Source: Ariolimax columbianus
Lineage: Eukaryota; Mollusca; Gastropoda; Stylommatophora; Arionidae
DNA: 64,000 nt
NCBI GenBank assembly: GCA_036924085.1
Contig: JAVGWX010000011.1
Coordinates: 23,137,739 to 23,201,738, forward strand
Direction: 5' to 3'
How positions within the stretch are numbered: the first letter of the stretch is position 1; the number at the start of each line of letters is the position of its first letter. Position numbers and translations under genes: made by a program. Positions 60,601-63,600 of this stretch are shown one piece after another. The notes beneath the pieces were generated by a model, which did not search any database, was not told where the DNA came from, and saw only the letters and a program-made list of their open reading frames with translations.

Positions 60601-63600
60601 GGTGGATTGGAAGGTGTGGAAAGAGTACAACAGGGAAGGGAGAACCTTTAATTGTTAATCTGCCATTGTTTCTTTTATACTGTACAATTCGACTGGTGGG
60701 CAGCTGTTCTGTCCATGTTCGCATAGCTGAAATTATTAGCAAACACTACAAAATTACCTTGGAAAGTGATGATAAAAAATTCAACTCACAAGTATAGTCA
60801 GCCAGCCCATCTCAACACATTTCATCAAGGATTCCAAGGGCTCAAGACTGTGATGCAGGGATAAGCACTTGTCCATAGTGTTAGCTCCCAGTCCATTACC
60901 TCCATGTTCAGTGTGAGGTAAGAATGAGTGGCCCATTTGAACCAGTGACTGACCAATGTGAAGTTTTCTTGAAGAATGGTAGAGAGGATACTTGGGGACA
61001 AAAGTGGCTTTGTACAGCTCCTCAACCTGCAGATTCACATGTATTTGTCAATCTCAAAGAATTTTCTCCATTTAATATTATACTGTATGTCACATCCATG
61101 TGGACCATCAAACTCTTTGTGTATGACAAGGACAAGAATAGTGCCACTGCCCCACACAGAGTGTGCAGTAAGAGGCAACTAACAATCTGACAGGGCATAC
61201 AACCAGCCATTGTTTGGTGGTTTGTTAAGAGCAGCAAAGATCGTGCCTAACAGGTTGCAGGTCTACTTTAGAGTAGTGTTTATTAAAGATGGACTATTAA
61301 AAATTGACTCTTACATCGGTTAACCACCCTCCGCGGCACTTTCCCAACGTAGCGGAATAATAGCTGCTCGAGCCTTGCCTGCTAAGGAGGAACTCCTCCC
61401 TGCTACATCCAGCTCACACGAGAGCTGGGACTTAGACAGGGGCATCTGCCACTGAAGAAAGAAGTACAGGTCGACTAGGACAGACTATATCTCCACTATG
61501 AGAATGAAGATGGAAGCAGTGACTGCATTTCTGAAATGGCTGAGATCTCTTCAACAAGTGCATTTATCTCGACAGTCGTAGGACACCCAATCTTTACTTC
61601 AGAAGGTACAGTCAAAGAGTGGTGAATGCTTGGAATGCATTGCCACAGGAAGTAGTGGTGGCAGGGACAATTAATGTATTTAAGATTATCAAGATTAGTG
61701 TGACAGTTAGAACATATACCTCCACTGCCCAATAATAACTCAAGATATCAAGGGATCAAGAATCAAGACAGAAGCGATGCCGAAGACGGACGTGTCAGAC
61801 CGAAAGGTGCAAATATCGCATCCAAGCTGTAAGCTAGCTACACAACGGATTCCGTTCTCTGGGCTACAACCTGCTACTTGCAAAGCCCTGTTCAGGTAGC
61901 GGGAGATTGAGAATGAACAAAACAGAACAGGAGAGAAGCATCATGGATGGTATAGACAGAGAGAATAATTGTACAAGTGACCATAGTTGAGACCATAGTT
62001 AAGGGAGAAGAATGGGTTCACACTAGCGATAGAATGACAGATTGCCAGAGTTGTCATAACCCTATGCAGGAAACATGCTGAGCATCCATACACTTCTGAA
62101 AATGGCTCAGCTATGATGGATGGGACATGTTAGCATGCCAGATTAGCGCAGTCCCAAGCAGCTGTTATACGGTGAGCTCAAAATAGGCAAATACTCACCA
62201 AGGCGGGCATAAGAAATGCTTCTGAGACTCCTTGAAAGTGCCTCAGAAATGCTTCAATACTGATGTCACCTCCTGGGAGATGTTCGCACAGACCATACCC
62301 GCTGGCGAGCTAGTATCACTGAAGTTGTTCAGATCACAGAGAGTACAGACATCTCTGAGGCTCACCAAAAAACATGCTGCCCAAAAAACCAATACTCATA
62401 ATGCCACAGCTGGCTCCCGCATCTGTGCCCTGAATGTGGCAGGGTGTGCTATTCCAGGATTGATCTTCACAGCTATAAGAGAACACATTTACAATAGAAC
62501 AGCAATAATCGGATGCTGTTGCCATCTTTGCTTGCGATGGACAACTATTACTATTATTAGGCAGGGAATGCAGAGAGTGGTGCAACAGCAGGGCAGCCTG
62601 TGTGGTTAACCAGTTGATAAATTATAACACTCAATACAATGATGCCGTCATACATATCAACGGATAGGGGACGGCGTGGGCTGGTGGTTAAGTGACATGG
62701 CTCAGAACCAGAAAGTGCTGGGTTCGCTCCCCATCACAGCACCGGCCGTTACCCAGGGGAAGCAAACCCTTAGAAAATGTAGGCGGAAGTAGGCACTTAC
62801 ATAAAATGCATGCCCAAGTCGGATGCACTGGGCCGACAGGCGCAAAATAAAAACATAGTGCACCCCACACCACCTTGGGGATAAATAAGGCGATGCACAC
62901 ATAAAAAACAACAAAATTATTTTTTTTAAATATCGACGGATCGGTGCTACGCAGTAAGATATCTGGTTGGGTCTTCTCTGCTAGAGTGAGAAGAGACGTG
63001 GTTGCCCCGAGCAGAGCGAAACAACCTCCAGTACGAGAATGGAGATGGAAACTGACAAATCTGAGACGGTAACAAAACAGCAAACAACCTGGACTTCACA
63101 AGTACAAATTATGGGTAATCTAGATATGGATATGAGTGACATTTTGAAGTCTATCAATGGCCGACTGTTGGATGACGATGCAGCAATAGATGAATCAGCA
63201 ATTCATACTAGGCAGAACTTCTGAATCGAACGAGGTTTGGGTGAACTGACGGAGCAAAAACAAATACAACTAACGAGCTGCAGGAATCATCAGTATCCAC
63301 ATTCTTTACTATTTACTGAGAGAGACTGAGCACCTATGGGTATGCCTGGAGTGCGGTGAAGTTGATTCTTAGTAATAGAACAGACATTTTTATTTAATTA
63401 TATATTTATAATTTTTGTAAATTCTGTCATCTCTCGATATTTCAACAAAGTACACAGAGATTCAACCAAGTACACAGAGATTCAAACAAGTATACAGATC
63501 CAGCCAAGTACACAGAGATCGAATCAAGTACACATAGATTCAATCAAGTACACAGAGATTCAGCCAAGTACACAGAGATTCAGCCAAGTACACAGAGATT

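Noticed and set aside
61496..61732. Minus-strand frame EVKIGCPTTVEINALVEEIS as a midasin exon
   Set aside because: The plus strand over the same bases is RNaseH-2 LINE (MEAVTAFLKWL, DTQSLLQKVQ), and splice sites are poor; the neighbouring exons already join in phase without it.
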